Shown: positions 17,816-27,313 of the stretch, piece by piece | Layout: each line of letters opens with the position of its first letter | Numbering within the stretch: position 1 is the stretch's first letter | Program-made: the position numbers and the translations under genes | The notes under the pieces: model-generated | What the model was told of the DNA's origin: nothing | Database searches by the model: none | Seen by the model: the letters and a program-made list of their open reading frames with translations, nothing else | Assembly: GCA_964442185.1 (NCBI GenBank) | Contig: CAYTWT010000257.1 | Span: 1 to 64,000 of the forward strand | Length of the DNA stretch: 64,000 nucleotides | From: CADEEV01 sp964442185 | Lineage (GTDB): Bacteria > Acidobacteriota > Vicinamibacteria > Fen-336 | Direction: 5' to 3'

Positions 17816-18131
17816 CGAGCCCGTGCCGCGCAAGGTCCACGCGACCCAGGACGAAACGCACGCCCTCCTGCCTCAGGCGGCGGCGCTGGAGCTTTGGACC
17901 AGGCCCGTCGCGCGGCGAGATGCGGCCGCCAGCTCCGACCACACGATGCCAGGGCACGACGCGTTCGCGCAAGGCGGGGAGCGCGCGCAGCGCCCAACCC
18001 ACGGCCCGCGCGCAGCGCGGCACGCCCAGCAGGCGGGCCACATCGCCGTACGTCGCTACTTGGCCGCGGGGGATCGCCAGGACTGCGGCGTAGACGCGCT
18101 CGAAGAACCGCTCCGTCTCGGGCCCCGCCAC
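17760..18131 (-). CDS. Alkyltransferase-like protein (ATL), MGMT-type DNA-binding domain
   Basis: A 123-residue protein matching the C-terminal domain of O6-methylguanine methyltransferases, but the active-site PCHR is replaced by PWHR (residues 60-63). This is the hallmark of ATL proteins, which bind O6-alkylguanine without removing the alkyl group and hand the lesion to nucleotide excision repair. IPRGQVATYGDVARLLG (helix-turn-helix, 20-36) and ARAVGWALR follow family pattern. It is the last gene of a run that contains mfd. It starts with GTG 3 nt after surA, and its C-terminal tail is encoded in the overlap with the convergent gene. Confidence 0.88.
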   Translation of the reverse strand: MAGPETERFFERVYAAVLAIPRGQVATYGDVARLLGVPRCARAVGWALRALPALRERVVPWHRVVGAGGRISPRDGPGPKLQRRRLRQEGVRFVLGRVDLARHGLVTGGSPAASPRLRARAGS

Positions 18132-18134
18132 GGC

Positions 18135-19283
18135 TCAGGGCGCGGGCGGCTTGCTTTCGTCCGAGGCAGGTGCGTCGGGCGCCACGCGTTCCGGAGCCGC
18201 CTGGGGCGAGATCACGAACTCCGCATCGTCAGCGGCGGCGGCGGCCGGGGTGACCGCGCCGGGCGCGACCGCCGAAGTCTCTGCCGAAGGGGGATCGAGA
18301 ATCGAAGCCGTGGTCGGCACCTGCACCTGGAGGGGCACCTCGCGGACCCGTACGTCGATGATCGCTTTCTCACGCAGCTCCTTCAGGAGCCGTTCGTATT
18401 CGGTGGCCATCAGGGCTTCTCCAAGACGCCTGCGGATCTCCGCCTTGGCATCGTCGAAGGGAGTGACACCCTCGGCGCTGCGTTCCGCTACACGCAACAC
18501 GCGGTAGCTGCCGTCGGGCCCGGCAATCGGTTCCGAGGTCTCGCCCACGGCGAGTGGCTCGACGACGGCCCGAATCTCGTCCTGCAGCACACTGATGTCC
18601 AGCTTGCCCAGGTCTCCCCCGGCCGTCCGGCTGGGGGCCGCCGATTGCTCCTTGGCGAGAGCGGCGAAATCTTCGCCCGCGCGCGCGCGCTTCACGAGCT
18701 CGGCCGCGGTCGCGGCGGGCTCGACCCGCTCGCCGCTCACCAGGATTTCCTGGAGACGCACCTGGCTTGGGTGCGTGAACTGCTCCTTGCGGCGCTCGTA
18801 CTCCGCGCGCACCTCGGCGTCCGTGAGGACGACCTTCGGCTCCAGCTCGCGGCTCAGGACCTGCTTGCGGATGATCGAGCGCTCGATGTTCCGCTTCATG
18901 TCGTCGATCGACATGCCCTCACGGCGCAGCTGCTCCCGGAGCGCCTCGTCGGTCGGGATGTTGTTCTCCTTCTTGATGCCCTCGATGATGTCCTTCGTGT
19001 ACTCCGGCCGAATCCTTATCCCGATCTCGTCGGCCTTCTGGATCAGCAGCAGATCATCGATCGCATCCTGGAGAATGCGGGCGTTGTTGTCGCGCAAGTA
19101 GGCCTCGACGCGGTCGGGGGTGAGGCGCTGGGACTGCACCGCGGCGATCTGGCGGGCCTCGAACTCTGACTGCGTCACGATGTCGCCGTTCACCTTGACG
19201 ATCACCCGGTCGAGGATCTCCGCAACCGCCGGCTGTGCCGCGACGAGGAGGTTTAGACTAAGGACGAGGCTGGGCGGCTTCAT
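18135..19283 (-). CDS. surA: Periplasmic chaperone SurA
   Basis: Escorts unfolded outer-membrane proteins across the periplasm. The 382-residue protein has a signal peptide (cleavage probably after AAQPAVA, about residue 21), a SurA-N chaperone domain starting VIVKVNGDIVTQSEFE, and a single parvulin domain (about 172-265, VRLQEILVSGE to GSYRVLRV). E. coli SurA (428 aa) has two parvulin domains. The C-terminus carries an alanine/proline-rich tail. Its start lies 26 nt inside the end of the lipoprotein parvulin gene. Confidence 0.9.
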   Translation of the reverse strand: MKPPSLVLSLNLLVAAQPAVAEILDRVIVKVNGDIVTQSEFEARQIAAVQSQRLTPDRVEAYLRDNNARILQDAIDDLLLIQKADEIGIRIRPEYTKDIIEGIKKENNIPTDEALREQLRREGMSIDDMKRNIERSIIRKQVLSRELEPKVVLTDAEVRAEYERRKEQFTHPSQVRLQEILVSGERVEPAATAAELVKRARAGEDFAALAKEQSAAPSRTAGGDLGKLDISVLQDEIRAVVEPLAVGETSEPIAGPDGSYRVLRVAERSAEGVTPFDDAKAEIRRRLGEALMATEYERLLKELREKAIIDVRVREVPLQVQVPTTASILDPPSAETSAVAPGAVTPAAAAADDAEFVISPQAAPERVAPDAPASDESKPPAP

Positions 19284-20076
19284 AGTTCACCTTGGCGCGC
19301 TCCAGAAGCGTCTTCACGGCTTCCCGGGAGGCGTCGGCCGATTTGCCCTGGAGGAGCACCCTGTGGATTTCTTCGCGGCACTCCTCAAGGCTCCGTTCGC
19401 GGGCGGGCGCGTGCGCGTCGACCCGAAGGACATGATAACCGAGCGGCGTCCTTACGGGTTCGGAGAGGCCCTGCAGCGAAAGCGCAAAGGCCACCGCTTC
19501 CAGCTCGGGTGGTAGCTGGCCGCGGGTAAAGCTGCCCATGAGCCCCCCGGCGCTGGCCTCGGGCCCCCGCGAGCGGGTCTGGGCCAGCATCTCGAAGCTC
19601 TTCGCCTCTTTCGACAGCCGGCGCCGGACGTCGCGGGCCTCGTTCTCGGTCGGCACCAGGATCTGGCGCAGCGCCACGGTCTCGAGCTGCGCGAGTTCCG
19701 CGGCGTGCGCGGCATAGTAGGCAGCGATCTCCGCGTCGTTCACGACGGCGCGCGAACGCGCGGCCTCGGAGAGCAACTGCTGCGCGGCGAGCTGCTCTTC
19801 TTCGGTAGAGGCGCCCGGCTTCAGGAGTCCACGTGCGCGTGCTTCCAGGATCAACACGCGCTCCTCGAGAAAGGAGTCGAGCACCGAGCGGCGCACCGCC
19901 GGCTCGGAGGCGTCGAGTCCTTGCGCCGCGAGGCTCTCCAAGTGCCGCTCGAAGTCGCTACGTCGGACGCTGCCCTCCCCCAGGGCCAAGATGACGGGAT
20001 CGGCGGGCAGGGGCGGCCGACAGGCGACGCTCAGCAGCACGAACACCAGGCCGTGACGGAGAACAGGCACGTTCAA
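19258..20076 (-). CDS. Parvulin-type peptidyl-prolyl isomerase lipoprotein
   Basis: A 272-residue SurA/PrsA-like protein with a lipoprotein signal: the lipobox LSVAC makes Cys19 the predicted lipidation site. A chaperone-like helical region (about 30-125) and one parvulin domain (about 130-225, ALRQILVPTENEA to LGYHVLRV) follow. It is probably anchored in the inner or outer membrane facing the periplasm. It lies 7 nt downstream of mfd and overlaps surA, giving two folding factors in tandem. Confidence 0.88.
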   Translation of the reverse strand: MNVPVLRHGLVFVLLSVACRPPLPADPVILALGEGSVRRSDFERHLESLAAQGLDASEPAVRRSVLDSFLEERVLILEARARGLLKPGASTEEEQLAAQQLLSEAARSRAVVNDAEIAAYYAAHAAELAQLETVALRQILVPTENEARDVRRRLSKEAKSFEMLAQTRSRGPEASAGGLMGSFTRGQLPPELEAVAFALSLQGLSEPVRTPLGYHVLRVDAHAPARERSLEECREEIHRVLLQGKSADASREAVKTLLERAKVNYEAAQPRP

Positions 20077-20083
20077 GGCATCA

Positions 20084-23000
20084 TCATAGCCCTGGTGCCG
20101 CCAAGGCTTGCGGATCCTCGAGCGCGGCGAACATCACGGAGAGCCTCGCGGCCGGGTCCTCGGCTTCAGAAAGGCGGCCCTTCAGGATGCCCTGCGGAGA
20201 CAGGGCGCCGCCGGGCAGCTCGCGAGCCGCGCGCACCAGCATTGCGGGCGGCAGCGGCGTGCTGGCGGCGAAACGCAGATGCAGAGATCCGCCAGCGGCA
20301 TCGACCTGCGAGATGCCCAGGGCCTCGGCCCGAAGCCGCAAGCCCGCGTAGCGGAGCAGCCCGAGCACCACGGGCGGCGGCGCGCCATAGCGGTCCTTGA
20401 TCTCGGCGAGCAGGGCCTCGGCCTCGGCGGCGTCGCGGAGTTGGCTCACGCGTTTGTAGAGCGTCAGGCGCTGGTGCGTTTCCGGCACGTAGTCGGGCGG
20501 GATGCGCAGGTCCAGGCGCAGGTTGAGCGTCGCCCGGGGCCTCTCCTCGCTAGCCTCGCCCTTGAGCTCGAGGATCGTCTGTTCCAGCAGCTTCACGTAC
20601 AAGTCGAGGCCCACGGCCTCGATGTGGCCGCTCTGCTCTCCGCCGAGCAAGTTCCCGGCGCCGCGCAGTTCGAGATCGAGGGCCGCGATCCGGAAGCCCG
20701 CGCCCAGTTCCGAGAACTCCTGGATGGCGGCGAGCCGCTTGCGCGCGATCTCCGACAACACCAGGGCGGGCGGAACCAGCAGATACGCATGGGCGCGACG
20801 GTCGGAGCGGCCCACGCGGCCGCGCAGCTGGTAGAGCTGGGCAAGGCCGTAGCGATCGGCCCGATTCACGATCAAGGTGTTGGCGCGCGGGATGTCAAGG
20901 CCGTTCTCGATGATGGTCGTGGCGACGAGGACGTCGGCTCGACCCTCGACGAACGAGAGCATGGCCTTTTCGAGCTCCGCCTCGGGCATCTGGCCGTGGC
21001 CTACCACGACCCGCGCCTCGGGTACGAGCCGCTTCACCAGCCTCGCGAGCGAGTAGATCGACTCGACACGGTTGTGAACGAGATACGTCTGGCCCTCGCG
21101 CAGCAGCTCCTGACGCACGGCCGCGGCGATCACGTCCGTCGAGAACTTGACGATCGAAGTCTGGATCGCGAGCCGGTCCTTGGGCGGCGTCTCGATCACA
21201 GACATGTCACGGATCCCCGCGAGGCCCATCTGCAGGGTGCGCGGAATCGGCGTGGCGGAGAGCGTCAGGCAGTCGACCGTGCTGCGGACGTGCTTGAGCT
21301 TTTCCTTGGCGGCGACGCCGAAGCGCTGCTCCTCGTCGATCACGAGCAGCCCCAGATCCCGGAACACGACGTCCCTCGAGAGCAAGCGGTGCGTCCCGAT
21401 CAGGATGTCCACCTGCCCTGCGGCGAGCGAGGCCAGCACCCCTCTGGTCTGCTTCTCGGTTCGGAAGCGCGAGACCATCTCGACCTTTACCGGGAACGGG
21501 GCGAAGCGCTTCTTGAACGTCTTCCAATGCTGGAACGCCAGCACCGTGGTGGGGGCGAGGATCGCCACCTGCTTGCCGTCCAGCGCGGCGCGCATCGCCG
21601 CGCGCATCGCCACCTCGGTCTTGCCATAGCCGACATCGCCACAGACCAAGCGGTCCATCGGCGTCTCATTCGCCATGTCAGCGGCCACGTCCGCGATGGC
21701 CTGGGCCTGATCGGGCGTCTCCTCGTACTCGAAGGCCTCTTCGAACTCGCGCTGCCACGGGCTCTGGGCGGTGAAGGCATGGCCGGGCCGCGCCTTGCGC
21801 TGCGCATACAGCCGCAGTAGTTCCGCGGCCATGTCGCGCATCGCCTTCTTCACGCGCCTCTTGAGCTTGTCCCAGTTGCCGCTCCCCAGCTTGTCGAGAA
21901 CCGGCCGGCCCCCCTCGGCGCTCGCGTACTTCTGAGCCCGGTCGAAGGCGTCGACCGGGACCTTGAGCTTGTCACCGCCCTGGTAGGAGAGGACCATGAA
22001 TTCGTGGGTCAGGCCCAGGACCTCGATCGTCTGCAAGCCCTCGAAGCGACCAATGCCGTGATCCTGATGGACGACGAGATCACCGATCTTGAGGTCGCGG
22101 AAGTCGGAGAGAAAGCTGCGCACGCCGCGCGCCTTCCCGCGCGGATGGACGTGCACTTCTTCGGGGAACACGTCTCCATCGGCGAGGATGCGAAGGCCGG
22201 CGCCGGGAAACTCGAAGCCCGCAGAGAGGTTGCCGACGCGGATCTCCACGGCGGCAGCTTCGCCGGTCGCGACGCCGTCCTCCGCCAGCACGTCGCGGAG
22301 CCGGTCAGCACGGCCACTGTTGCCGAGGAAGATCACGCTGCGCGGCGCGCGTGGTGCGCTGAGGTCGGCCGCAAGCGCCCGTATGTCGCCGGCATAGCGA
22401 CGCACCGGCCGCGACGGCGCGGAAACGCTGTCGGCCTGCGTGTCGATGTCGTGGACGGCCAGTGCAGGCGCCACCTCGAGGCGCTGGGCCAGCTCGCGGG
22501 CGGACACGAGCGCCTCGGCGGGCTCGACTGCCAGCACCCCCTCGCGACGTTTCTTCTCTGCGCGAGCCCTCTCGTGGAGCGTCTCCGCTTCGATCGCGAC
22601 CTGCTCGGGTTGAAGCGCCACGACGGCTGCGTCTTCGAGATGACACCATGGCGGCGCGACCGTCCCGGGGACGAGCGGCAGCAGTTCGGGGAGCTCCTCG
22701 GGAACGAGGCCGCGGTCCAGGCGTTCGAGAAATGCCGCGACCTCGCGGGTCGCGCCGAAACGTTCGAGCAGGCGCTCGCGCAGCTTCGCGACTATGGAGC
22801 GGGTCGCGAAGCTGTCGGAGAGCGGCAGGATCTCGAGGCTGTCAACGGGCCCGGCACTCCGCTGCGTCGCCGGATCGAAGGCGCGCAGGCTCTCGACGCT
22901 GTCGCCATAGAACTCGAGCCGCACAGGCTCTGCGCGGTCGGCCGGGAAGATGTCGAGGATCCCACCGCGCCGCGCCATCTGCCCCGGGCCCGTCACCGGA

Positions 23001-23500
23001 TCTTCCTGGACGTAGCCGGCTTCATCAAGCGCTTCGAGCAGGATCTCCGGCGTCATCTCCTCGCCGCGCGCTACTCGAAAGACCCGCGTCTCGAGCAGCT
23101 CCCGCACCAGGCTGGGCCGCAGCAGCCCGGCCGGCGAGGCCACCAGCGCGCGGAGCCGGCCGCGGGCGGCGGCGAGCAGCGCGGTGGCGCGGCGCAGCGA
23201 GGCCTCAGGATGACGCGGCAAGCCGCGAAACACCGGCGGGCCGGGGGCCGGGAAAGGGAGCACCTCGCCCGCCTGGCCCGCCTCCCGGGCGAATAGCCGC
23301 AGGTCCTCCGCCAGGACGTCGACGTCGCGCTCATAAGGCGTGACAACCAAGAGCGGCCTTTCGACCAGAAGCAGCGGCAGCAGCACCTGGGCTGGGCCGG
23401 CGAGCCCCGCGAGGGCGAGGCGGCCCTCGGCCGCCAGGCGCGCACGCGCTTCCGAGACAAACACCTCCCTGAGCAGGGGAGCGAGCCAAGACGCGGTCAC
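20084..23500 (-). CDS. mfd: Transcription-repair coupling factor Mfd
   Basis: Removes RNA polymerase stalled at lesions and recruits UvrA. The 1138-residue protein has a UvrB-like N-terminal part (ARRGGILDIFPAD), an RNA-polymerase-binding CarD-like domain (DLVVHQDHGIGRFEG) and the RecG-like motor with Walker A CGDVGYGKTEVA, the DEEQ box in VIDEEQRFG, and the GRVGRS helicase motif. The C-terminal TRCF domain (PPDYVPETHQRLTLYKR) completes it. It starts with GTG at 23500, overlapping the rfaE2 stop by 4 nt. Confidence 0.98.
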   Translation of the reverse strand: MTASWLAPLLREVFVSEARARLAAEGRLALAGLAGPAQVLLPLLLVERPLLVVTPYERDVDVLAEDLRLFAREAGQAGEVLPFPAPGPPVFRGLPRHPEASLRRATALLAAARGRLRALVASPAGLLRPSLVRELLETRVFRVARGEEMTPEILLEALDEAGYVQEDPVTGPGQMARRGGILDIFPADRAEPVRLEFYGDSVESLRAFDPATQRSAGPVDSLEILPLSDSFATRSIVAKLRERLLERFGATREVAAFLERLDRGLVPEELPELLPLVPGTVAPPWCHLEDAAVVALQPEQVAIEAETLHERARAEKKRREGVLAVEPAEALVSARELAQRLEVAPALAVHDIDTQADSVSAPSRPVRRYAGDIRALAADLSAPRAPRSVIFLGNSGRADRLRDVLAEDGVATGEAAAVEIRVGNLSAGFEFPGAGLRILADGDVFPEEVHVHPRGKARGVRSFLSDFRDLKIGDLVVHQDHGIGRFEGLQTIEVLGLTHEFMVLSYQGGDKLKVPVDAFDRAQKYASAEGGRPVLDKLGSGNWDKLKRRVKKAMRDMAAELLRLYAQRKARPGHAFTAQSPWQREFEEAFEYEETPDQAQAIADVAADMANETPMDRLVCGDVGYGKTEVAMRAAMRAALDGKQVAILAPTTVLAFQHWKTFKKRFAPFPVKVEMVSRFRTEKQTRGVLASLAAGQVDILIGTHRLLSRDVVFRDLGLLVIDEEQRFGVAAKEKLKHVRSTVDCLTLSATPIPRTLQMGLAGIRDMSVIETPPKDRLAIQTSIVKFSTDVIAAAVRQELLREGQTYLVHNRVESIYSLARLVKRLVPEARVVVGHGQMPEAELEKAMLSFVEGRADVLVATTIIENGLDIPRANTLIVNRADRYGLAQLYQLRGRVGRSDRRAHAYLLVPPALVLSEIARKRLAAIQEFSELGAGFRIAALDLELRGAGNLLGGEQSGHIEAVGLDLYVKLLEQTILELKGEASEERPRATLNLRLDLRIPPDYVPETHQRLTLYKRVSQLRDAAEAEALLAEIKDRYGAPPPVVLGLLRYAGLRLRAEALGISQVDAAGGSLHLRFAASTPLPPAMLVRAARELPGGALSPQGILKGRLSEAEDPAARLSVMFAALEDPQALAAPGL

Positions 23501-24003
23501 GAGCGGCGGATCTTGTCCACAATCGACGTCGTCGAGCGGCCCGGGAACAGCGGGGCGCGCACGACGCTCCCGCCCGCGCGGCGGACGATGTCGGCGCCCA
23601 CGATCTTGTCCTCCGCCCAGTCGGCGCCCTTCACCAGGATATCCGGCACGAGAGCCGAGACGACCTGGAGAGGAGTCGGTTCGTCGTAGACGATCACGCG
23701 GTCGACAGCTTCCAGCGCGAGCAGCGTCTCGCCGCGCTCCGCAGCGCTCACGATCGGGCGCCCGCGCCCCTTGAGCTGGCGCACCGAGGCATCGGAATTG
23801 ATGCCCACGACCAGGTGCTCTCCCGCGGCTCGCGCGGCCTCCAGCAGCAGGACGTGGCCCGGGTGCAACAGATCGAAGCAGCCGTTGGTGAAGACGACGC
23901 GCTCGCCAGCGGTTTTCCAGCGGCGGCGTTCTTCGAGCAACTCGAGAAGCTCCATGCTCTTTGCAGCGTGCCCCATGCCCAGGGTGCGGCGCAAGGCGCT
24001 CAT
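23497..24003 (-). CDS. rfaE2: Heptose-1-phosphate adenylyltransferase (RfaE domain II)
   Basis: Activates D-glycero-beta-D-manno-heptose 1-phosphate to ADP-heptose for the LPS inner core. The 168-residue protein is a stand-alone nucleotidyltransferase domain with FTNGCFDLLHPGH (residues 38-50), VVGINSDASVR and the ending STTSIVDKIRRS typical of the family. The kinase domain (RfaE1) is not fused and not in the window. The open frame extends well upstream, but the ATG at 24003 overlaps the preceding stop (ATGA). An internal ATG 9 codons later is a weaker alternative. Confidence 0.94.
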   Translation of the reverse strand: MSALRRTLGMGHAAKSMELLELLEERRRWKTAGERVVFTNGCFDLLHPGHVLLLEAARAAGEHLVVGINSDASVRQLKGRGRPIVSAAERGETLLALEAVDRVIVYDEPTPLQVVSALVPDILVKGADWAEDKIVGADIVRRAGGSVVRAPLFPGRSTTSIVDKIRRS

Positions 24004-25970
24004 GGCACGAGGGCCTGGGCCGGAATCACCTGCAGGGCTCCACCCGGCGGCACCCAGACCAGGCGGACGCGCGCGCCGCCCAGCCCGCTGTGGTAGCGCA
24101 GGCGCAGCGAGTGGACGCCCGGGTTCAGCCACGCAAGGCTGCTGCGGGCAGGGCCCCGGTAGCCCTGGTTGTCGAGCACCAGGCGGCCATCGATCTCGAG
24201 CCGCGAGCGGTTGTCGTCCGAGTCGACGCGGAAGGCGTGCGCGCCCGGCGCCGTCACTCGCAACCCGCCCAGCCACTCCACGCTGAACGGAACGCGCAAC
24301 GGGATCGAGGCGGGGTCGCGGCCCCAGTCGTAGTCGATCGGCTCTTCGTGCCGCGCGAAGACCGCTGGCCCTTCCCAGGCCGGGTGGGCGTAGTAGAAGC
24401 CGATGAGCCCGGAGCTTTGCGGCGGCCTCGCGCGCGCTTCGACGATCCCGGGTGCGACCGCTACCGCCAGCAGGCCCACCGCGTAGAGCGTCCGCACCCG
24501 ACTGGCGTGCGGCGCGGCCGCGCGCTGCACGAGCCGCGAGCCAAGAAGCGCCCAAAACCCAAGCAGTGGCGCCATCTGCCACGCGGGGCTGAGGCCGAGC
24601 AGGCCACCCAGGTTGATAGCGCCTGCGGGCAGGCGAGCCTCGCCCGGGGCGAAGAACGCGCCCCGCTGTAAGGCGAGTTGGCCGTGCAGATAACTCGGCA
24701 TCAGGATCTCGGCCATCGGATTGAGGTGGTAGAAGGGAGCCCGGGGATCCACCGCGGTTGCGACGAGCATGAGAAACGCCGATCCGAGCAGGAGCATGTG
24801 AAACAGCGCCGACATGCGGTGCGCCACGAACGCCAGCGGCAGCGCGAGAAAGGGCAGCACCGGCAACAGGTGTCGCGGCCCCGTCGAGCCGCCGCCGCCC
24901 CAATACAGGACCGAGTCGCCGTAGCAGGCATTGAAGCTGAGCATCAGGGCGGTGGTCACGACGATCAGGATTAGCTCCCCGCGAAAGCGCCGCTCGCGAG
25001 CCATCAGGATCAGCCCGACCGGCGCAAGGACGAAGATGGGGTTCAGGAAGAAGAGGCCGCGCCGTGGAAGCACAGTGAGCTCCGCGAGGACGCGGCCGAA
25101 GGCCGTCAGGCCGGGCCAGTGGACGCCCACGAATCCCTGCGCGTGGGCCTTGTAGATGGCCGCTGAGCCCTCCTCGACGTAAGCCTGGTAGGAGGCGAAA
25201 AGAACCCGGCCGAAGGCGGCCAGGTTGTACGCCCCAAGCACCCCCGCCCCCACCACGACTCCAAGTCCGAACAAGACGCCGGCACGCCGCCGCCGCTCTT
25301 CGCGTCGCAGCGTGTGGAGGGCATAGAAGGTGACGCCAGCCGCCGGGATCGCTGCTGGATACTCGGTGACGACTGCGTAGGCGACGAAGAGGCCGGCGGC
25401 GAACCAGGTCGAATTCGGCCGCGCAGCCGGCTTGCCGACATGCCGCCTCTGGAACACCAGTGCAAAGGCGAAGACCAGGAACGCCGCCGCAATCTGGTGC
25501 CCGAAGAACAGCGTCGCGAACGGAAACGCGATCGAGCCAAGGCCGAAGGCGAGCGCCGCGAGCACCGCGGCAAAGACAGAGCCGGTGAGCGCGTGGGCGA
25601 GACGAAACAAGGCGATACCAGCGAGCGCTGACAGCAGGCCGACGGTCGAAAGCGTTGTGAGGTACGCGACTGCGTCCCAGTGCGCCCACTCTGGAAGACC
25701 CAACGGCTTCACCAGAACGCCAGCCGCCCAGAACGGCGCGAGCGCCAAGAGCGAGGCGCCCGGCGCCTTGTTGGAATAGGTTCGCCCAGCGTGGACCACG
25801 AGGTCGGCACTGTTCTGCCGGAACCGGTCGACCGCGACGCTGTGGTCCTCGAGCAGGGCGCGGGTCAGGTCGAAGCGGGCGGCCTCGTTGTGGCCGACCG
25901 ACTGGTAGAAATAGGCGTAGCTGCCGAGCAGCAGGACGAAGAGGAGCCTCTCGACCGCCCCCTTGTCCAT
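24000..25970 (-). CDS. Multi-pass membrane protein with C-terminal PA14-like domain
   Basis: A 656-residue protein with about eleven to thirteen predicted membrane helices over residues 5-500, and an exterior domain from about 520 to 650. The early acidic loop with RFDLTRALLEDHSVAVD and the YSNKAPGASLLA motif resemble GT-C-fold proteins that use lipid-linked sugars; this is inference from pattern. The C-terminal part (GLIGFYYAHPAW, FRVDSDDNRSRLEIDG) reads as a PA14 carbohydrate-binding beta-barrel. It sits between wzt and rfaE2, so transfer or recognition of surface glycans fits. It begins 5 nt after wzt and ends overlapping rfaE2 by 4 nt. Confidence 0.75.
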   Translation of the reverse strand: MDKGAVERLLFVLLLGSYAYFYQSVGHNEAARFDLTRALLEDHSVAVDRFRQNSADLVVHAGRTYSNKAPGASLLALAPFWAAGVLVKPLGLPEWAHWDAVAYLTTLSTVGLLSALAGIALFRLAHALTGSVFAAVLAALAFGLGSIAFPFATLFFGHQIAAAFLVFAFALVFQRRHVGKPAARPNSTWFAAGLFVAYAVVTEYPAAIPAAGVTFYALHTLRREERRRRAGVLFGLGVVVGAGVLGAYNLAAFGRVLFASYQAYVEEGSAAIYKAHAQGFVGVHWPGLTAFGRVLAELTVLPRRGLFFLNPIFVLAPVGLILMARERRFRGELILIVVTTALMLSFNACYGDSVLYWGGGGSTGPRHLLPVLPFLALPLAFVAHRMSALFHMLLLGSAFLMLVATAVDPRAPFYHLNPMAEILMPSYLHGQLALQRGAFFAPGEARLPAGAINLGGLLGLSPAWQMAPLLGFWALLGSRLVQRAAAPHASRVRTLYAVGLLAVAVAPGIVEARARPPQSSGLIGFYYAHPAWEGPAVFARHEEPIDYDWGRDPASIPLRVPFSVEWLGGLRVTAPGAHAFRVDSDDNRSRLEIDGRLVLDNQGYRGPARSSLAWLNPGVHSLRLRYHSGLGGARVRLVWVPPGGALQVIPAQALVP

Positions 25971-25975
25971 GGGCG

Positions 25976-27313
25976 CTACTCTTCGCCGAGTTCGAGCTCG
26001 GGTCGGGGTCTGGGCTCCTCGAGTTCGGCGCCTCCCGAGAACGACCACTGGTGCGCTGGACGATAGACACCCACGTCCTTGGTCCGGCTCTTGACACGGA
26101 ACGAGTGGAGCCCACGGTGGTAGTCGTAAGGCGTGCCGTCGCGGCGGTGCGCTGCGACGTCGAGCAGGTACGTGCCCTCCACGAGTCGCAAGTCGCTGAG
26201 CACGAGGCGCACCTCGCCGGCACCGTGGATCTGCCGCGGCTTCCAGTCCTCGATGTGGGTATTCGTGCCGTAGACGCTGACGCCGTCGGTGGTGAACAGG
26301 CCGATGCCGAAGACGAAGTCGGCGATCTTCTGCTCCGCGCGCACCGAGAGGGCCAGCGTCAGGCTTTCGCCGGGAACGTAGACGTGGCGCTGCTTGCCCT
26401 GGGCGTCGAGCAGCCGGACCGCGGTGATCTCGATTTCGCGCGCGCCCCAGCGGCCTTCGCGATAGCCATGGCGAGACTCGGCCTGGCCGGGCCCCACTGC
26501 GGGAGCAGGCCCGGGGACGGCCGGGGCCTGGCCCTGTGCCCCGGCGAGGAAGTGTTCTTCCCCCCCGGCGACATAGGTCAAGTAGTGGTCCACGACACGC
26601 TTGGGGTCTCCACGACCCTCGACCTTGCCCCGCCGCAGCCACAGGACGTCGTCGCACATCTTCTCGGCCAGGCCCAGGCTGTGGGTGACGATCAAGATCG
26701 TCTTGCCGCGGCGCCGGAACTCGCCGATCTTGTCGAGGCACTTGCGCGTGAAGGCTTCGTCGCCGACCGCCAGCACCTCGTCGATCAGCAGCACTTCGGG
26801 ATCCACGTGGATGGCCACCGCGAACCCCAGCCGCGCGTGCATCCCGGAGGAGTAGGTCTTGACCGGCGCGTCGATGAAGCGCTCGAGCTCGGCGAAGGCC
26901 ACGATCGCGTCGAAGCGCTCCTCGATCTCCCGACGCGTGAGGCCGAGCATGATGCCGTTGATCGCCACGTTCTCACGGCCGCTGATCTCGGGATGGAAGC
27001 CCGCGCCCAGCTCGATCAGCGCCGAGACCCGGCCCTCGACACTGAGCCGGCCGCGCGTCGGCTTGGTGATGCCGGCCAGCAGTTTCAGGAGCGTCGATTT
27101 GCCGGAGCCGTTCTCGCCGATGACACCGAACGTCGAGCCCTTCGGCACCTCGAAGGAGACGCTGTCGAGCGCCGTGAAGGTCTCTTCCGCCGTCAGGTCC
27201 GAGAGCAGGCTCCCGGTCAAGAGCGCGCTCTTCAGGGTACGGAACTGGTTCTGATGGAGGAAGCGGCGGTAGACCTTCGTCAGGCCGGCCGCCACGACCG
27301 CGAGGCCGCTCAC
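25976..27313 (-). CDS. wzt: O-antigen-type ABC exporter ATPase with Wzt C-domain
   Basis: Energises export of a finished lipid-linked polysaccharide. The 445-residue protein has an ATPase part with Walker A GENGSGKST (66-74), signature YSSGMHARLGF and Walker B VLLIDEVLAVGDE. After a proline/glycine-rich linker (about 255-285) comes a beta-sandwich Wzt-C domain (about 290-430) that in E. coli O9a recognises the terminal cap of the polymer. It starts with GTG at 27313, overlapping the permease stop (GTGA). The open frame continues upstream inside wzm without homology. Confidence 0.94.
   Translation of the reverse strand: MSGLAVVAAGLTKVYRRFLHQNQFRTLKSALLTGSLLSDLTAEETFTALDSVSFEVPKGSTFGVIGENGSGKSTLLKLLAGITKPTRGRLSVEGRVSALIELGAGFHPEISGRENVAINGIMLGLTRREIEERFDAIVAFAELERFIDAPVKTYSSGMHARLGFAVAIHVDPEVLLIDEVLAVGDEAFTRKCLDKIGEFRRRGKTILIVTHSLGLAEKMCDDVLWLRRGKVEGRGDPKRVVDHYLTYVAGGEEHFLAGAQGQAPAVPGPAPAVGPGQAESRHGYREGRWGAREIEITAVRLLDAQGKQRHVYVPGESLTLALSVRAEQKIADFVFGIGLFTTDGVSVYGTNTHIEDWKPRQIHGAGEVRLVLSDLRLVEGTYLLDVAAHRRDGTPYDYHRGLHSFRVKSRTKDVGVYRPAHQWSFSGGAELEEPRPRPELELGEE

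Noticed and set aside
20108..23343. Long plus-strand frames opposite mfd (up to 570 codons)
   Set aside because: Antisense shadows of mfd; several overlap each other and none shows domain-like sequence.
24004..26223. 908-codon minus frame upstream of rfaE2
   Set aside because: Runs through the PA14 membrane protein in another frame; only its last 168 codons (rfaE2) are real.
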